From positions 4,688,776-4,752,775 of the forward strand of contig OZ025873.1 of NCBI GenBank assembly GCA_964019415.1: a stretch of 64,000 nt of DNA. Reading direction: 5' to 3'. Below are positions 39,575 to 47,797 of the stretch, in pieces; the stretch's first letter is position 1; each line of letters starts with the position of its first letter. The position numbers and the translations under genes were made by a program. The notes beneath the pieces were generated by a model. The model worked only from the letters and a program-made list of their open reading frames with translations. It made no database searches and was not told the DNA's origin. Source of the DNA: Ianthella basta (Eukaryota; Porifera; Demospongiae; Verongiida; Ianthellidae).

Positions 39575-41987
39575 GTGTGTGTGTATGGTGTGTGTGTATG
39601 GTGTGTGTGTATGGTGTATGCATGTGTGATGTGTGTATGGGTGTGTGGCATGTGGTGTGAATGGGGATGGGTGTTTTGCTTAGTGTCTGTTGCCAGTGGG
39701 AAGGCTTCCACTACTTGATGTTTTCCCCCTATGATGCTGCAACCATTAAATGATGTACTGCCTGTTGCAGAGCTACTCTAGGCGCCGTGCCTTTGTGGCT
39801 GCCCAATCTCCACTGGAGTCCACAAGGGCTGATGTTTGGGAGCTTGTTTGGCAGTTCAAGATCAAGACGGTTGTGCTGCTGTGCCCACTGAAGGAAGGGA
39901 AGAAGGTGGGTGCATTGCTTGTGGTGTACATTGCAATACATGCAGTGTTTGCTGGTACAGGACTGTGCAAGATTGTATAGAACTATAAACATCGAATTTT
40001 GCAGGAAATGTGCAACAGGTTTTGGCCTGAAGACCCTGGCTGCCATGCACAGTACTCACAGCTGCAGGTCCACCATGTTGACACCTCTCAGCACCCTGAT
40101 TGGGACATGATCCATTTGGAAGTCCTCAACGAGAACAAGGTGCCTATGCATGTTGTGTTGATCTGTACATTCTCAAGTTTCAGTTTTGTACTTTTGACTT
40201 GACATAGAAAGACTTGTCACTGAATATCAAACAGATGTGTCACTGGGGGTATGAAGAGCATGTTTCCTCTTGTTTGCAATGTTTGATTTGAGATGGTTTG
40301 GACTACTTACATTGCAGCACAAGAAAGCTTTTGTGTCTTTGTTATACATATCCAGTCTAACTACTGTTACCAAGTGAAACCAGACTTGATGGCTGAGCAG
40401 GCATATGTGACAAATGTACTATTATTGGTGGGGTTTTGTAGGTTGGGTACATTTGATCACTCTTGATCATTAACACTTGGCCTGTAGGTAGGGAGTTTAA
40501 GTGGAAATAATGGCCGTGGCAAAATGTTGACTGAAACCTAAGCAGTGTACAATGTTCTTTGAAAGTGCTGTGTTTTTGCCTTGTCAACCTATTCTGTGTG
40601 TGTGTAGTCTGGCGCGCTAGCCCCAACTTCCTGCCCTCGATTGCGCGTGGGCAGGAACTTTCTCGCCCACGCGCAATCGGGGGCAGGAAGTTGGGGCTAG
40701 CGCGCCAGATTAGTGTGTGTGTGGTTGTGAGTTGTGTGTACATACGTACATGTGTGTGTACTTGTCACGAGAAAGACAGGTGGGTCCTATGCTAAGCATT
40801 GATTTCTGGATTGTATTGTTTTCAGTCCCTCAATGTGAATGCTATTCACCCTTGTTTATAGAGAGCAAGCAAGACTCTTGAGGTGATTCTACTCCATTTC
40901 ACTTCCTGGAAGGCTGAAGGTCGTCCTATAGTTGACTCCATGCTGAAAATTATGGGAGAGACGAAGAAGCTGCAGGAGGAGAAGACACCCACAATGGTCA
41001 TGTGCGAGTGAGTTATACCTGTGTCAGTTTCTCCTCGTTTGTGGGTGTATGTGCATTATATAGAGTGTTTGAAGGTACATGCTCACATTCAAACATTCAT
41101 GCCTTCAAACAAATGTTTGAATGTTTCCACATTCAGTTATCCCTTAGTGTGCTCTTGTGTACATGTGAGTATTTGTCTGTATGGATATCTATGTGTGCCC
41201 CCGAACTGTTGAAATTCTTACTTGAGCTCTATGTAATAGTCATCCTGTGTGTAGTGTCCCTTTGCCTAAATCCTTTGTGCTGTGAGATGGATTCACATTT
41301 ACACTTCAATAATAATTTGTTACAGTGGAGAATGACATTTAACCTTTTCATTGTGCTCTCCTCCTCCAGTGATGGTATGGCTCGCAGTGGTGTGTTCATT
41401 ACTTGTATGTCTGAAATCGAGAGAGTCAAAGTTGAAGGAGGAGTGGACATCTTCCAGACAGTCAAGACAGCGAGAGCACAGAGGCCACACATGGTTGCTA
41501 GTCATGTAAGTGGAGAGACCAATATGGACAAACTGCAATGTGACATCAAATCATATGTTTGTGCACAATTCTGAAAAGCACACACGTACATATTGTGATG
41601 TCAGATATAAATGCTTAAGACATTGATTCATCTTCACTATGACTGCTATGATTATTTCACCATGGCTAGCTGGTAGCAGGTCTCAAATGAAATGATGTCT
41701 TATGACTATAGACTAAGGGATCATCTACTGATCACTCTATGCATGTACAAACAAGAGGAAGTCCTTGGTAACTTGTAATAGGCAGTGATTTCATAGGTAC
41801 CTATGTCGCCTAACAGCATGCGTTTTTGTTTAACTATTGCACAACTGTGAAAATACATATTTGTCACCCACTGTTATTGCTTCATTGTCTCCATGTTGAC
41901 CTCCAGGACCAGTACAAGTTGTGCTATGACATCCTCCGAGCCCATCTGGACTCTTTTGATACATATGCCAACTTCAAGGATGTTTGA
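9680..41987 (+). CDS. Receptor-type protein tyrosine phosphatase (sushi x3, FN3 x5, TM, PTP D1, PTP D2), gene B
   Basis: Twenty-seven exons join in one frame: 9680-9737, 20339-20512, 23186-23356, 24696-24872, 25428-25730, 27379-27690, 29893-30168, 30249-30530, 30816-31082, 31362-31431, 31696-31883, 32129-32247, 32426-32507, 32687-32760, 32836-32872, 33252-33349, 36636-36764, 37213-37364, 38276-38411, 38576-38722, 38957-39056, 39287-39363, 39771-39905, 40005-40139, 40862-41007, 41370-41505, 41907-41987. They total 4062 nt (1353 residues plus stop), and all phases agree. The product is a type I membrane phosphatase that removes phosphate from protein tyrosine. D1 (about residues 760-1084) keeps the pTyr-loop NRY, WPD and [10 protein letters not shown] with Cys about 989. 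D2 (about 1085-1353) is degenerate. Exon 2 might start at 20315 instead, adding 8 residues. Introns hold a Ty3/gypsy element, a THAP transposon and a non-LTR element. Confidence 0.85.
9925..10530 (-). mobile_element. Non-LTR retrotransposon 3' fragment
   Basis: The left edge is a (TCAA)n tail (9925-9951), a usual 3' end of RTE-type elements on the minus strand. The minus strand 10408-10109 encodes the zinc-knuckle-like end of the polyprotein ([28 protein letters not shown], final MWKARFGT), the same family as the fragment at 7740-8355. Coding-like sequence ([19 protein letters not shown]) continues to about 10500. It lies in intron 1 of gene B. Confidence 0.75.
10531..11410. other. Intron 1 of gene B: CpG-rich stretch then repeat-like DNA
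   Basis: 10530-10760 is CpG-rich without a clear frame. 11035-11150 (GGCCGTAGCACCAAG, a G-run, GGGGGCATGCCCCC) has the look of a dispersed repeat. No gene is supported. Confidence 0.4.
11411..12939. repeat. Long inverted repeat pair (about 225-bp arms, about 1.1-kb spacer)
   Basis: Arm 11411-11642 and arm 12717-12939 are reverse complements with scattered mismatches. Both contain GTTTCCTCCAAAAACA, a CACCTGG(C/T)GGAAAAA-like block, and several copies of a GGTCCATGCAA motif, and end in AACATTTTGC. They could be the long terminal inverted repeats of a class II element, or an inverted pair of one repeat. The spacer has no transposase that I recognise. Confidence 0.65.
13447..13719 (-). other. 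Possible promoter and first exon on the minus strand inside intron 1
   Basis: A CpG-rich island holds, on the minus strand, an inverted CCAAT (GATTGG), a CRE-like TGACGTAA and then ATG at 13656 reading [15 protein letters not shown]. The frame stays open to a possible donor (GGTACGTGGG) at about 13507. An in-frame upstream ATG is at 13719. No downstream exon or homology was recognised. It could be a nested gene, a transposon 5' end or chance. Confidence 0.25.
13981..14245 (+). repeat. 5' LTR of Ty3/gypsy element
   Basis: This 265-bp direct repeat of 17978-18246 begins TG and ends CA. The primer-binding-like TGG starts two bases after it. Confidence 0.85.
14276..14960 (+). pseudogene. gag remnant of Ty3/gypsy element
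   Basis: From ATG at 14276 the frame reads a gag-like start ([16 protein letters not shown]), a TAG at 14375, then [19 protein letters not shown]. After about 14560 stops and shifts make it unreadable. The position between primer site and pol supports gag. Confidence 0.6.
14961..16330 (+). pseudogene. pol remnant: reverse transcriptase and RNase H
   Basis: The reverse transcriptase is recognisable over 15040-15720, with a frame change near 15180. Motifs seen are [25 protein letters not shown] and [10 protein letters not shown], then a TGA at 15508 in place of a Trp codon, then [12 protein letters not shown], the catalytic YLDD box. RNase H follows at 15912-16330 with [11 protein letters not shown], a [10 protein letters not shown] block, TDHSSLTWL and [14 protein letters not shown], again broken by stops (16146). 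Confidence 0.85.
16331..17677 (+). pseudogene. pol remnant: integrase
   Basis: The zinc-binding region is degraded (16430-16780). The catalytic core is in two frames: [10 protein letters not shown] (first Asp) ends at a stop at 16914, then [24 protein letters not shown] (second Asp) and SDVLVELFN (Glu) follow. The C-terminal half runs open to TGA at 17677, with the usual [15 protein letters not shown] block. The integrase is mostly readable but split. Confidence 0.85.
17978..18246 (+). repeat. 3' LTR of Ty3/gypsy element
   Basis: This 269-bp repeat of the 5' LTR shares GATCATCCGGTTGTTGTTGC and the TCTACA end. Differences include a small CTGC-type insertion near 18182. Confidence 0.85.
18247..20338. 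other. End of intron 1 of gene B
   Basis: No exon was seen. 19060-19120 is a (GTTT)n-rich tract followed to about 19320 by CpG-containing repeat-like sequence (TTCGCGATTCGGGC, GGTGGGCGCCC), probably a dispersed element. The rest is AT-rich without signal. Confidence 0.5.
20339..20512 (+). CDS. Sushi (CCP) module 1 of gene B
   Basis: A 58-codon phase 1-1 exon encodes a complete sushi domain. The four cysteines are seen in [22 protein letters not shown] and VPQC, with the conserved Trp. The acceptor TTTCTGCAG at 20338 is best; an upstream CAG at 20314 is also in phase 1. Sushi domains mediate binding at the cell surface. Confidence 0.9.
20822..21177. mobile_element. Long-TIR (about 90 bp) inverted-repeat element
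   Basis: 20822-20911 and 21083-21177 are imperfect reverse complements (outer part GTTGAAAGGACA(G/A)TTCAT, inner part CCTTCT). They enclose a G16 run (20935-20950) and the motif TTTCGCCCTAGTTGGGGCTCAT. There is no coding capacity. A related copy is at about 56670-56880. It fits a non-autonomous class II element in the sushi 1-2 intron. Confidence 0.7.
21178..23185. other. Sushi 1-2 intron: repeats, a perfect hairpin and an EGF-like shred
   Basis: 21300-21360 repeats the TGATGAGCCCCAATTAGGGC motif. 22268-22330 reads [13 protein letters not shown], typical of the start of an EGF-like domain, then stops. 22611-22652 is a perfect 18-bp hairpin with a 6-base loop. 22660-23180 is pyrimidine-rich without a gene. 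Confidence 0.5.
22611..22652. repeat. Perfect 18-bp inverted repeat (hairpin)
   Basis: AAACAGAAGATGAAGCAG, loop TTATAG, and the exact reverse complement. There is no T-run after it and it lies in an intron, so transcription termination is not implied. Confidence 0.9.
23186..23356 (+). CDS. Sushi module 2 of gene B
   Basis: A 57-codon phase 1-1 exon after AACTCAG. It reads [15 protein letters not shown], then [23 protein letters not shown] and VPTC: all four Cys and the Trp are present. It is closely related to module 3, so one arose from the other by exon duplication. Confidence 0.9.
23357..24695. other. Sushi 2-3 intron
   Basis: About 1.3 kb of AT-rich sequence. I see no exon or named repeat. 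Confidence 0.5.
24696..24872 (+). CDS. Sushi module 3 of gene B
   Basis: A 59-codon phase 1-1 exon: [43 protein letters not shown]. The splice sites are TTGCAG and G|GTGAGT. Confidence 0.92.
25428..25730 (+). CDS. FN3 domain 1 of gene B
   Basis: A 101-codon phase 1-1 exon with the FN3 pattern: LMVTWDSS (strand B Trp), ISRYQVQYM, then [19 protein letters not shown] and a final GNGDWS. It has no copy elsewhere in the window, unlike FN3-2 to FN3-5. Confidence 0.9.
25731..27378. other. FN3-1/FN3-2 intron
   Basis: No exon was recognised. From about 27065 onward it matches the sequence before gene C (from about 44010), which marks the left limit of the C duplication. Confidence 0.5.
27379..27690 (+). 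CDS. FN3 domain 2 of gene B
   Basis: A 104-codon phase 1-1 exon: [40 protein letters not shown]. It is a near copy of the first gene C exon (44317-44628). Confidence 0.92.
27815..27829. repeat. Target-site duplication, left copy (LINE in gene B)
   Basis: CTAATGTCTATAGCA is repeated exactly at 29341-29355 on the other side of the element. Confidence 0.9.
27830..29340 (-). mobile_element. 5'-truncated, internally deleted RTE-like non-LTR retrotransposon
   Basis: On the minus strand the element runs from 29340 (N side) to a (ATTG)n 3' tail at 27830-27850. It encodes part of the reverse transcriptase (29158-28919: [27 protein letters not shown]) and the C-terminal region (28352-27965: [46 protein letters not shown]). 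The catalytic middle part, including the YADD box, is missing at a junction near 28525. Exact 15-bp target duplications flank it. It is in the FN3-2/FN3-3 intron. Confidence 0.88.
29341..29892. other. Target duplication and intron before FN3-3
   Basis: 29341-29355 is the right target duplication. The rest is the same intronic sequence as 900-1447 and is related to 44755-45308. Confidence 0.7.
29893..31082 (+). CDS. FN3 domains 3-5 of gene B
   Basis: Exons 29893-30168, 30249-30530 and 30816-31082 (92, 94 and 89 codons, all phase 1-1). FN3 landmarks: LAWTVSS with [19 protein letters not shown] with [18 protein letters not shown] with [13 protein letters not shown]. The last exon ends IVLVI before AG|GTGTGTG, so the splice donor is the start of a TG microsatellite. 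These are near copies of the gene A exons at 1448-2634. Confidence 0.9.
31083..31292 (+). repeat. (TG)n microsatellite at a splice donor
   Basis: A perfect GT run to about 31154, then an interrupted run with GCGTG, CATG and GGTG units. It is homologous in position to 2635-2770. Confidence 0.95.
31362..31883 (+). CDS. Transmembrane and juxtamembrane exons of gene B
   Basis: Exon 31362-31431 reads [20 protein letters not shown], a single membrane helix. It ends in phase 2 and joins 31696-31883 to form Trp followed by the basic CKRRSK stop-transfer. The second exon is a polar juxtamembrane segment ([11 protein letters not shown], then a Ser/Pro/Glu-rich stretch) before D1. The helix has no similarity to those of A and C. 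Confidence 0.85.
32129..38722 (+). CDS. PTP domain D1 (catalytic) exons of gene B
   Basis: Nine exons (32129-32247 to 38576-38722, listed in the gene entry) encode a full tyrosine-specific phosphatase domain. In order: [21 protein letters not shown] (pTyr loop), [14 protein letters not shown] then [28 protein letters not shown] (WPD loop with the general acid Asp), HC split by an intron from SAGVGRTG (P-loop with nucleophile Cys and Arg), [10 protein letters not shown] (Q-loop) and [13 protein letters not shown]. All catalytic elements are intact, so activity is expected. The Cys-containing P-loop is interrupted by a 911-bp intron. Confidence 0.92.
33350..34840. other. First part of the large D1 intron
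   Basis: No exon was seen. 34195-34215 is a small hairpin (GGGGCGCCCTGGCGCCCC). 34437-34490 has two tandem copies of TGTTCTTTGCCTGAAGGAAGGT with small changes. Confidence 0.45.
34841..36309 (+). mobile_element. DNA transposon with 19-bp TIRs and THAP-like remnant
   Basis: GCTTTAAAGGTCCACTGTC at 34841 is matched by its exact reverse complement ending at 36309. The 1469-bp interior is richer in CpG than its surroundings and contains two TGACGTCA sites. An open stretch at 35028-35270 resembles a THAP zinc-finger domain, known from P-type transposases. No full transposase remains. It sits between D1 exons 33252-33349 and 36636-36764 of gene B. Confidence 0.8.
35028..35270 (+). pseudogene. THAP-domain-like transposase fragment
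   Basis: The core [18 protein letters not shown], then [19 protein letters not shown] and a terminal Trp, follow the THAP spacing (Cys-x4-Cys near the start, a hydrophobic-basic strand, then LKKRW). The later His and Pro-rich AVPTIF-type end is not seen. It is short and lacks the catalytic part. Confidence 0.5.
38957..41987 (+). CDS. PTP domain D2 (degenerate) exons of gene B
   Basis: Seven exons (38957-39056, 39287-39363, 39771-39905, 40005-40139, 40862-41007, 41370-41505, 41907-41987) encode the second PTP domain. The scaffold is clear: [41 protein letters not shown]. However, the WPD loop reads [10 protein letters not shown], so the general acid is missing, and the P-loop reads MCDDGMARSG: Cys (about 1281) and Arg are kept, but the preceding His and the Ser-Ala-Gly are lost. 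A regulatory, non-catalytic domain is inferred, as in many receptor phosphatases. It ends at TGA 41985-41987. Confidence 0.9.
39502..39640 (+). repeat. (TG)n microsatellite with TATGGTGTG minirepeat
   Basis: A perfect TG run to 39570, then repeats of a TATGGTGTGTG unit. It lies in a D2 intron; copy D has a much longer TG tract at the same place (52571-52792). Confidence 0.95.
40608..40709. mobile_element. GC-rich 45-bp-arm palindrome inserted in a D2 intron
   Basis: Arms 40608-40652 and 40665-40709 are reverse complements with one mismatch, around a 12-base loop. They start TCTGGCGCGCTAGCCCC. The surrounding intron is TG-rich. The equivalent intron in copy D (about 53780) and relic A' lacks it. 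TA flanks both sides (TA-GTCTGG ... CCAGAT-TA), as in TA-targeting elements. It is a fold-back mini-element with no coding capacity. Confidence 0.85.
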
Positions 41988-44316
41988 GTGGGGATTGTTC
42001 CAACAAGGACCATAATACTAGTTTAATGTGTTCTTCAAACATAGTTGAACCACCCTTTGTGTGTATATCCATAACTGTATCTTATTAGACGTAGCTGCCT
42101 ATAGCTGATGAGTTTTCACAACAAGATGGTGCATGCGTGCAAGTATGTTTTGCAAGCTGTTGTATCTTATATATTAAATTTAAGATTGTTGTCTGAAGTG
42201 TACTGTAATTCCAGGTACAGCCATGCAGCGTACAGACATTCATGATCAGATTCAGCCAGTGACTATATACCCCTCGCAGCCAGCCGAATTCAGTTCCAAC
42301 CTGCAGATACAGCTGCAGCTGCCTATAACAGAGAGGCAAACAAGCTGCTAAACCACCACTGAATGTATGTATGCACGCAGTTGCATGCACGACTTTGTAC
42401 ACTTTTATGTATAAATTATGAAAGTGGGTTTACAGGACAACCTTTCTATAAGTCAGCCATAAGCTTGTGCATGGGCCAGTTCATTATAACTGGCCTAGAG
42501 AGGTGGCTATATTGCAGAGGTATTATAATGGCAAAATGTTATCATACCTCTTGGCAGTCCATATGGCATGGGCCCTATGTATTATGCATCCAGATGTCAA
42601 CATTATAAATTTATCACTATATAGTTGTAACCGAACTTGGGAGCCTTGCTAGTGAACAAATGGAAGCAGCTGATCATGATGCACAAGAGATGTCAGCAGA
42701 ATATTCTTTGGGCTTGCATAATGTTATATCATGTAATGGACAACGATTTGATTGGGCTTGTGTCACCTAGCAACAATTGTAACTACTAGGGCCAGGCTTT
42801 CATTTTCAGATGCCAAATCAGATGCCAGCTCTCAGCCATAAGATGGCTGTTTATCTTGATTCTTGGTCCATATCCTCAACAGGAGAGTGCAACATGCACC
42901 TATATGCTGAGTGTCTGTGTGCGTGTGTGCGTTTGCATATATAGACACTAACAGTAATATATTTATGATATCTGTATACATTAATATCCACGAGACGCTG
43001 GTACTAGCTATGCACGTATGTAATTATAATTTAGCTATGCAGCAAGTGTTTCTCTTCAGAACAGGTATCTGTAGTGCACAACCTGAACACCTGTTCGCTT
43101 CAGTGCTCTATTATTGGTGGAGATATGGGTTGACTACACATGGTACAGCGTGCCCGGTGGAGCTGCCCAGGCCATGGCCCATGCATGCCAGATTTACAAG
43201 ATTTGATTATTGCTTTTGTATTGTAAAGGTACTGTTTTGGCCCATGTGACCCTCTCAAAGACAGCATACTGCAAACATTGTTTTGCCTTGAACTTGCCAC
43301 CTTTAAAGTGCTTCCTCCAGGCCTGTAACTGCATGTGAATAAAGTTCAGATCCTTCCTATACAATTTGTTTGGATGTGACCACCAACCCATTGAGCAGTG
43401 ACACATGTATACATACTGTAGTGTCTGTTCATATGTGTGTGTAGCGATATGATCTTTTTGTATATATACTTGTGTGTGAGTGCACATGCACAGGCATACA
43501 GTGGAACCTGTTCTGGTCATCTCAACTCACTGTATGTCGTTCCTACAGCTTGAATGATCTAGTTGTGACCTTTTCCCACTTTCATCTTCAACTGTCTGTA
43601 TTCATGTATGTTGTTTAGAATGTGCTATATTTATAAATTGCAATTCCAAACAACACCGGTGTTTGTGTAGAGGGAAATGTATTGTTCTCCTCTAGCTCTT
43701 TTCAAACATTCCTTTGTGCTGCAACACACACACTTGCTCAATGGAGACTGCTTCCTATTACCACACTGTGACTCAGCATTACACGAGTCATACACTTCAT
43801 GCATTCAAATGACAGAGAGCAATTCTACTAGTTTAAGCAGGGAAGCCTCTCACTGCTACAAAGTAAATCTAATTTGTCGAATGGTTACGCGTGATCTGAA
43901 GATCTGAGACCCTTAAAGCCAAAGACAAGAAGCCATCAGTTGGCAGCCATTATAATTTATGGTGCAATCATAGATAATTGAAGTGCAATTAATCGAATTC
44001 CTTTTTGCCACATGGAAAGATCCCATCAAGCCTATACAATTACAAATATGGTGCTACAATATTCAATGCTCAACTCACCACAATAGGGAAGCCTGCTGAA
44101 GGTCTCAGGTGCTCCTGTTACGTGTATATATGTTATGTTTCTAGTAATTGCATTGCTGTGTTCACTATGACTGTTGAATTTCATTAGTTGCATTTCTGTA
44201 GCACTTTATGGAAGTGTTCAGAAATGTGCTGAATTCTAGATATGTTATTCGCACTCTTGTAAATCACCAGCTGACTCCTGTTCATTATGCTTCCCTTTAT
44301 CCACCTGTCTTTGCAG
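41988..44316. other. 3' flank of gene B and spacer before gene C
   Basis: 41988-42330 is the gene B 3' untranslated/flanking sequence shared with relics A' and D. 42781-42890 is an inverted match to a repeat at 55540-55660. 43148-43325 matches the repeat at 5895. From about 44010 the sequence follows the FN3-1/FN3-2 intron of gene B (from 27065). No signal peptide or sushi exon was seen. Confidence 0.5.
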
Positions 44317-46221
44317 TGGCCCCAGCTCCCACAGATAGCACAGTCATGGCTGAACCAGTTGATAGCCCTGGAGTTATTAGAGTGTCCTGGAGTGCACCCA
44401 CTGTGCCAAGTGGAGAGCTGTCCATCACAGGATACAGCATTCAATACAAGGAAAGGGGAGAGAACCCTTTCAGCTATGTGAATGAGAACACTGCTACCAC
44501 AGCTGAGGTGACTGGTTTAAAGTCTGGCCAGGAATATCGAGTGTATGTTGCTTCAATTAATGCCCTTGGTATTGGACGCTACTGCTGTGATGGGAGTTCC
44601 AATACGCTGTTTGTGACAACATACAGAGGTGGGTCAAGCTACTTGTGAATGGTGCTAGTTTCTTTATGATATCACAAGCTTTTGTATGTCTTGTGTGTAT
44701 CCATTGCCCTTGTACTTATGATGTTCATTCATGCCCTCCTGTGCTCTGCCCCCTAATGTCTCTAGCAAGAGGCTGAAACTATTATTGATAATGGTACTGG
44801 CCTGAACAATTCTTAGGAAAGCCCATCTTCATATCTAAATATCATTGCCTTTCATTCATCCATTGTCTGGACTTAAACACATTCAATAACGTTGTACATT
44901 TCACACTTAATTAAGAAGTTGTAGAAAGTGGAAAATGGTGAATTCGTTCTAAGCCATATGTAATGGTTATAAGTCAGTGTATGTGGGACATGGCAGAGCA
45001 GGAAGCAATTGGGGTTACAAGGTCATTTAGGACCTTCCCCAGCCATTATATTCACATGTAGCTCCCTTTGTAATGCCACTGTGGTGGATAGATATATAAG
45101 CACTCAGTTGTCCACCCACATCCACCAGTGTACCACTCTGGTGAGCCACAATAAGGGCATAACAGCCATCTTCAGCTTGATCAATACATGAATCCTCATC
45201 AATCATGCAGAACTTAAAGCTAGCAATTTCAACTATGCCAACAATTCTAAAGCTAGGGAGGTATTCAGGCTTGACACTCAGTGCACTGTGCTTGTGTACA
45301 CTCTACAGCTACACCACAGCCAGTTGTGGAACTTGCTAATTCTGCACTGGATTCATTGGAACTTACTTGGACTGTGTCTTCAGCAATAGATGTAACCAAC
45401 TACACAGTGTACTGGTCTGAGGTTCCATCTGGAGCAGGAGGTTCACGTACACTGGGAAATGACATCATGCAGGCCTCTATTACTGACTTGCTCCCGAATA
45501 CGGCATACATAATAACAGTGCAAGCTGCAGGCCCTTTGGGGAAGTGGGACAGCGAAGCAGTGCGTTACTACACTGCTCCAAGAAGTAAGAATGCAGTTAG
45601 CTGCCTTTGTGTGTAGACCGTGCACAGCAAGGCTTGTATGACATTCATTGCCTCCCACCATGCAGCTATTTCGTTGATCCGAGTTGCAGTATTACCTGAG
45701 CAATCCCTCCAAGTGTCATGGCAGCCTGCCTCAGACATGAAAATAATGATGAGACATTTGTGACAGTTACTAGTGTGTTTGGTACTGACATAAGGTCTGT
45801 CAATTCCACGTTGCCTGGTTCCAAGGTTCACATTACTGGACTGCCCGAGTATTCTACTGGTGAGGTGAGAGTGCAGACTAAGAACCCAAGTGCAATAAGT
45901 GAAGTCACCACTGTTGGAGTAAGGACTGTCATTGTCAATGCTAATGGTGAGTAGTACAGCTTCCTTAGATATTCCAAGTTGCCAGTTAGTCTCACATAGC
46001 TGACCAGTATTCCTGCCTTCACTTTTATATGCTGACATCATTGCTCCAACCAATGAACTTGTCAAATGAAAATGGAGTGAAGAAGCAGTTAGTGACACTA
46101 TACTAGTTGTCAGTATACATTGGTCACACTTCATTAACAGTTACTACATTAAGACCATGACATTGGCTGAGCTAACAATCATGAAGTTGTAGATACTCAT
46201 TGCTATGTTCGGTGATTCCAG

Positions 46222-46523
46222 AGAAGTAATTGTGAGCATAAGATGTAGGAGAAGGGTGATAGAAACTTGTGACAGGATATTACAGCTGTGTAGACCTTCA
46301 TCAGATGTACAAAAACTGAGAACCTGCAGAACTAGCAGTGGGGTGTTGGGTATATAGCAAAATTTGGCAAACAGTAATGTGTGCGGGTGACATGTAATCA
46401 AGCAACTTTTGTTATTTAACCAAACCTCACTGCAATTTCTCAGTTTTGAACAGCTGACGAAGGTCTACGTGGTCGAAACGTCCTATCACCATTCTACTAT
46501 GTCTGATGCTCACAATTACTTCT
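46222..46523. mobile_element. Inverted-repeat element (41-bp TIRs) in gene C intron
   Basis: 46222-46262 and 46483-46523 are imperfect reverse complements beginning AGAAGTAATTGTGAGCAT. The A and B introns lack this insert between GAGCTAACA(G/A)TCATG and CTCA. The interior includes GACGAAGGTCTACGTGGTCG, related to a motif in the foldback at 48302. Confidence 0.65.
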
Positions 46524-46741
46524 GTTGGACTAACAAACTTGTCAGTGCTCATTTAGAGGGGAGAAATACAAATGTGCTCATTTCTCAGTTGTCATAGTAG
46601 CATGAGTGAGTGTGAGTCATGGACACTTTACAGAGCAATCTAACATACCTATGCAGCAGTTCAAAATGATTGTAAAGCATAATTATAATGTATTCTGTTA
46701 GTGGCATTTGCGTATCCTAGGTGCCATTTCTGTTTATAGTA

Positions 46742-47797
46742 GATTAAAAGTAACTTGCCAGACAACACGCAGATGTGATGCGTGTAAATGTGTACTCGTG
46801 CGAGTAAGTTACGTACTTGTGCGAGTTAAAAATGGCAGATGGAAATCCCGTCGAAATTAGTAGGTAAATCATGACTTGTAAAGCGTTTTGAAAGTTACAC
46901 AGACGATCAAAGCAGAATCGCTTCGCCTCTAAACTGCCGTTGCAATCGGAATTAGCATAGGACGAAACATTATGAAGAGTGGGCGCGTTAATTGGTGACA
47001 ATTCTTTCGCACCTTGGAGAAGTCCAACGGTTAAGCTGAGGAGTGAAGTCATGCCTACCCACCTGTCTCCCTACCTGAGAGAGAGAATCATTTATTTTGA
47101 CTGTGGAAGGAAGGAGAGAATATCTCATCGATTGTGGCAATCTTGCGCGCGGAAGGAGAGACTACTCGCGCAACTGTACGGAAGTGGATCTATCGTTGGG
47201 AAGAAGGTCGCGGTCTGGAGGACAATCACCGTAGCGGACGGCCTTCCAAGATTACTCTGGATATGGCCATTTCCGTGGAGCAGCAACTTGAAGAGGACGA
47301 TGAACTCATTTCAGTGGAACTACAGCGCTTGGTGACTCGAAGGTTTCATGTAAAACTCACTTCTGCTACCATACGCAGGTACATACGGATAGCATTGCAG
47401 TGGTCAGTGGTTCGAACTAAGTATGGCCCAATGATATCAGACCAGAACAAGGTGAAGCGAGTGTTCTTTGCCAAGATGTGCCTGGACGCAAAGGATGACT
47501 TTGACAATGTCATCTGGACAGACGAGTCTTCAGTACAATTAAGAAGACACAGCCACATAATGAGAGTGAAAGTTGGAAAGGAAAGGTTTTTGAAACCAGC
47601 TGCCAATCATACTGTCAAAGTACATGTTTGGGCAGGTATTTCAAAGATGGGAGCTACCAAAATCTGCATTTTACCGAAATTATACCCAAAATTCCTCCCT
47701 CGTACGAGTACGTTGCTCACTTGTACGAGCACTTTCCTTACTCGTACTGTATCTGCATACTATGTGCGATTCTATGGTTAACTATTTTTAATCAGTA
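46742..47797 (+). mobile_element. Tc1/mariner-like transposon, internally deleted
   Basis: The ends carry similar inverted sequences (GATTAAAAGTAAC at the left, reverse complement of GTTAACTATTTTTAATC at the right), and inside each lie imperfect (A)CTCGTGCGAGT / CTCGTACGAG palindromes. Between them is a transposase remnant. It is inserted just upstream of the diverged FN3 exon of gene C, next to a leftover polypyrimidine tract (TTTCTGTTTATAG). Confidence 0.7.
47050..47690 (+). pseudogene. Tc1/mariner-like transposase, truncated
   Basis: It starts with PTHLSPYLRERIIYF, shifts frame near 47105, then reads an HTH region (TTRATVRKWIYRWEEGRG, HRSGRPSKIT) and the first catalytic block FDNVIWTDESSVQLRR, then KVHVWAGISKMGATKICI. 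The second Asp block and the final Asp/Glu region are missing; the reading runs straight into terminal-repeat sequence. It is inactive. Confidence 0.75.

Noticed and set aside
40559-40795. Open frames through the palindrome as a peptide gene
   Set aside because: They exist on both strands because the sequence is its own reverse complement; the region is an intron of gene B.
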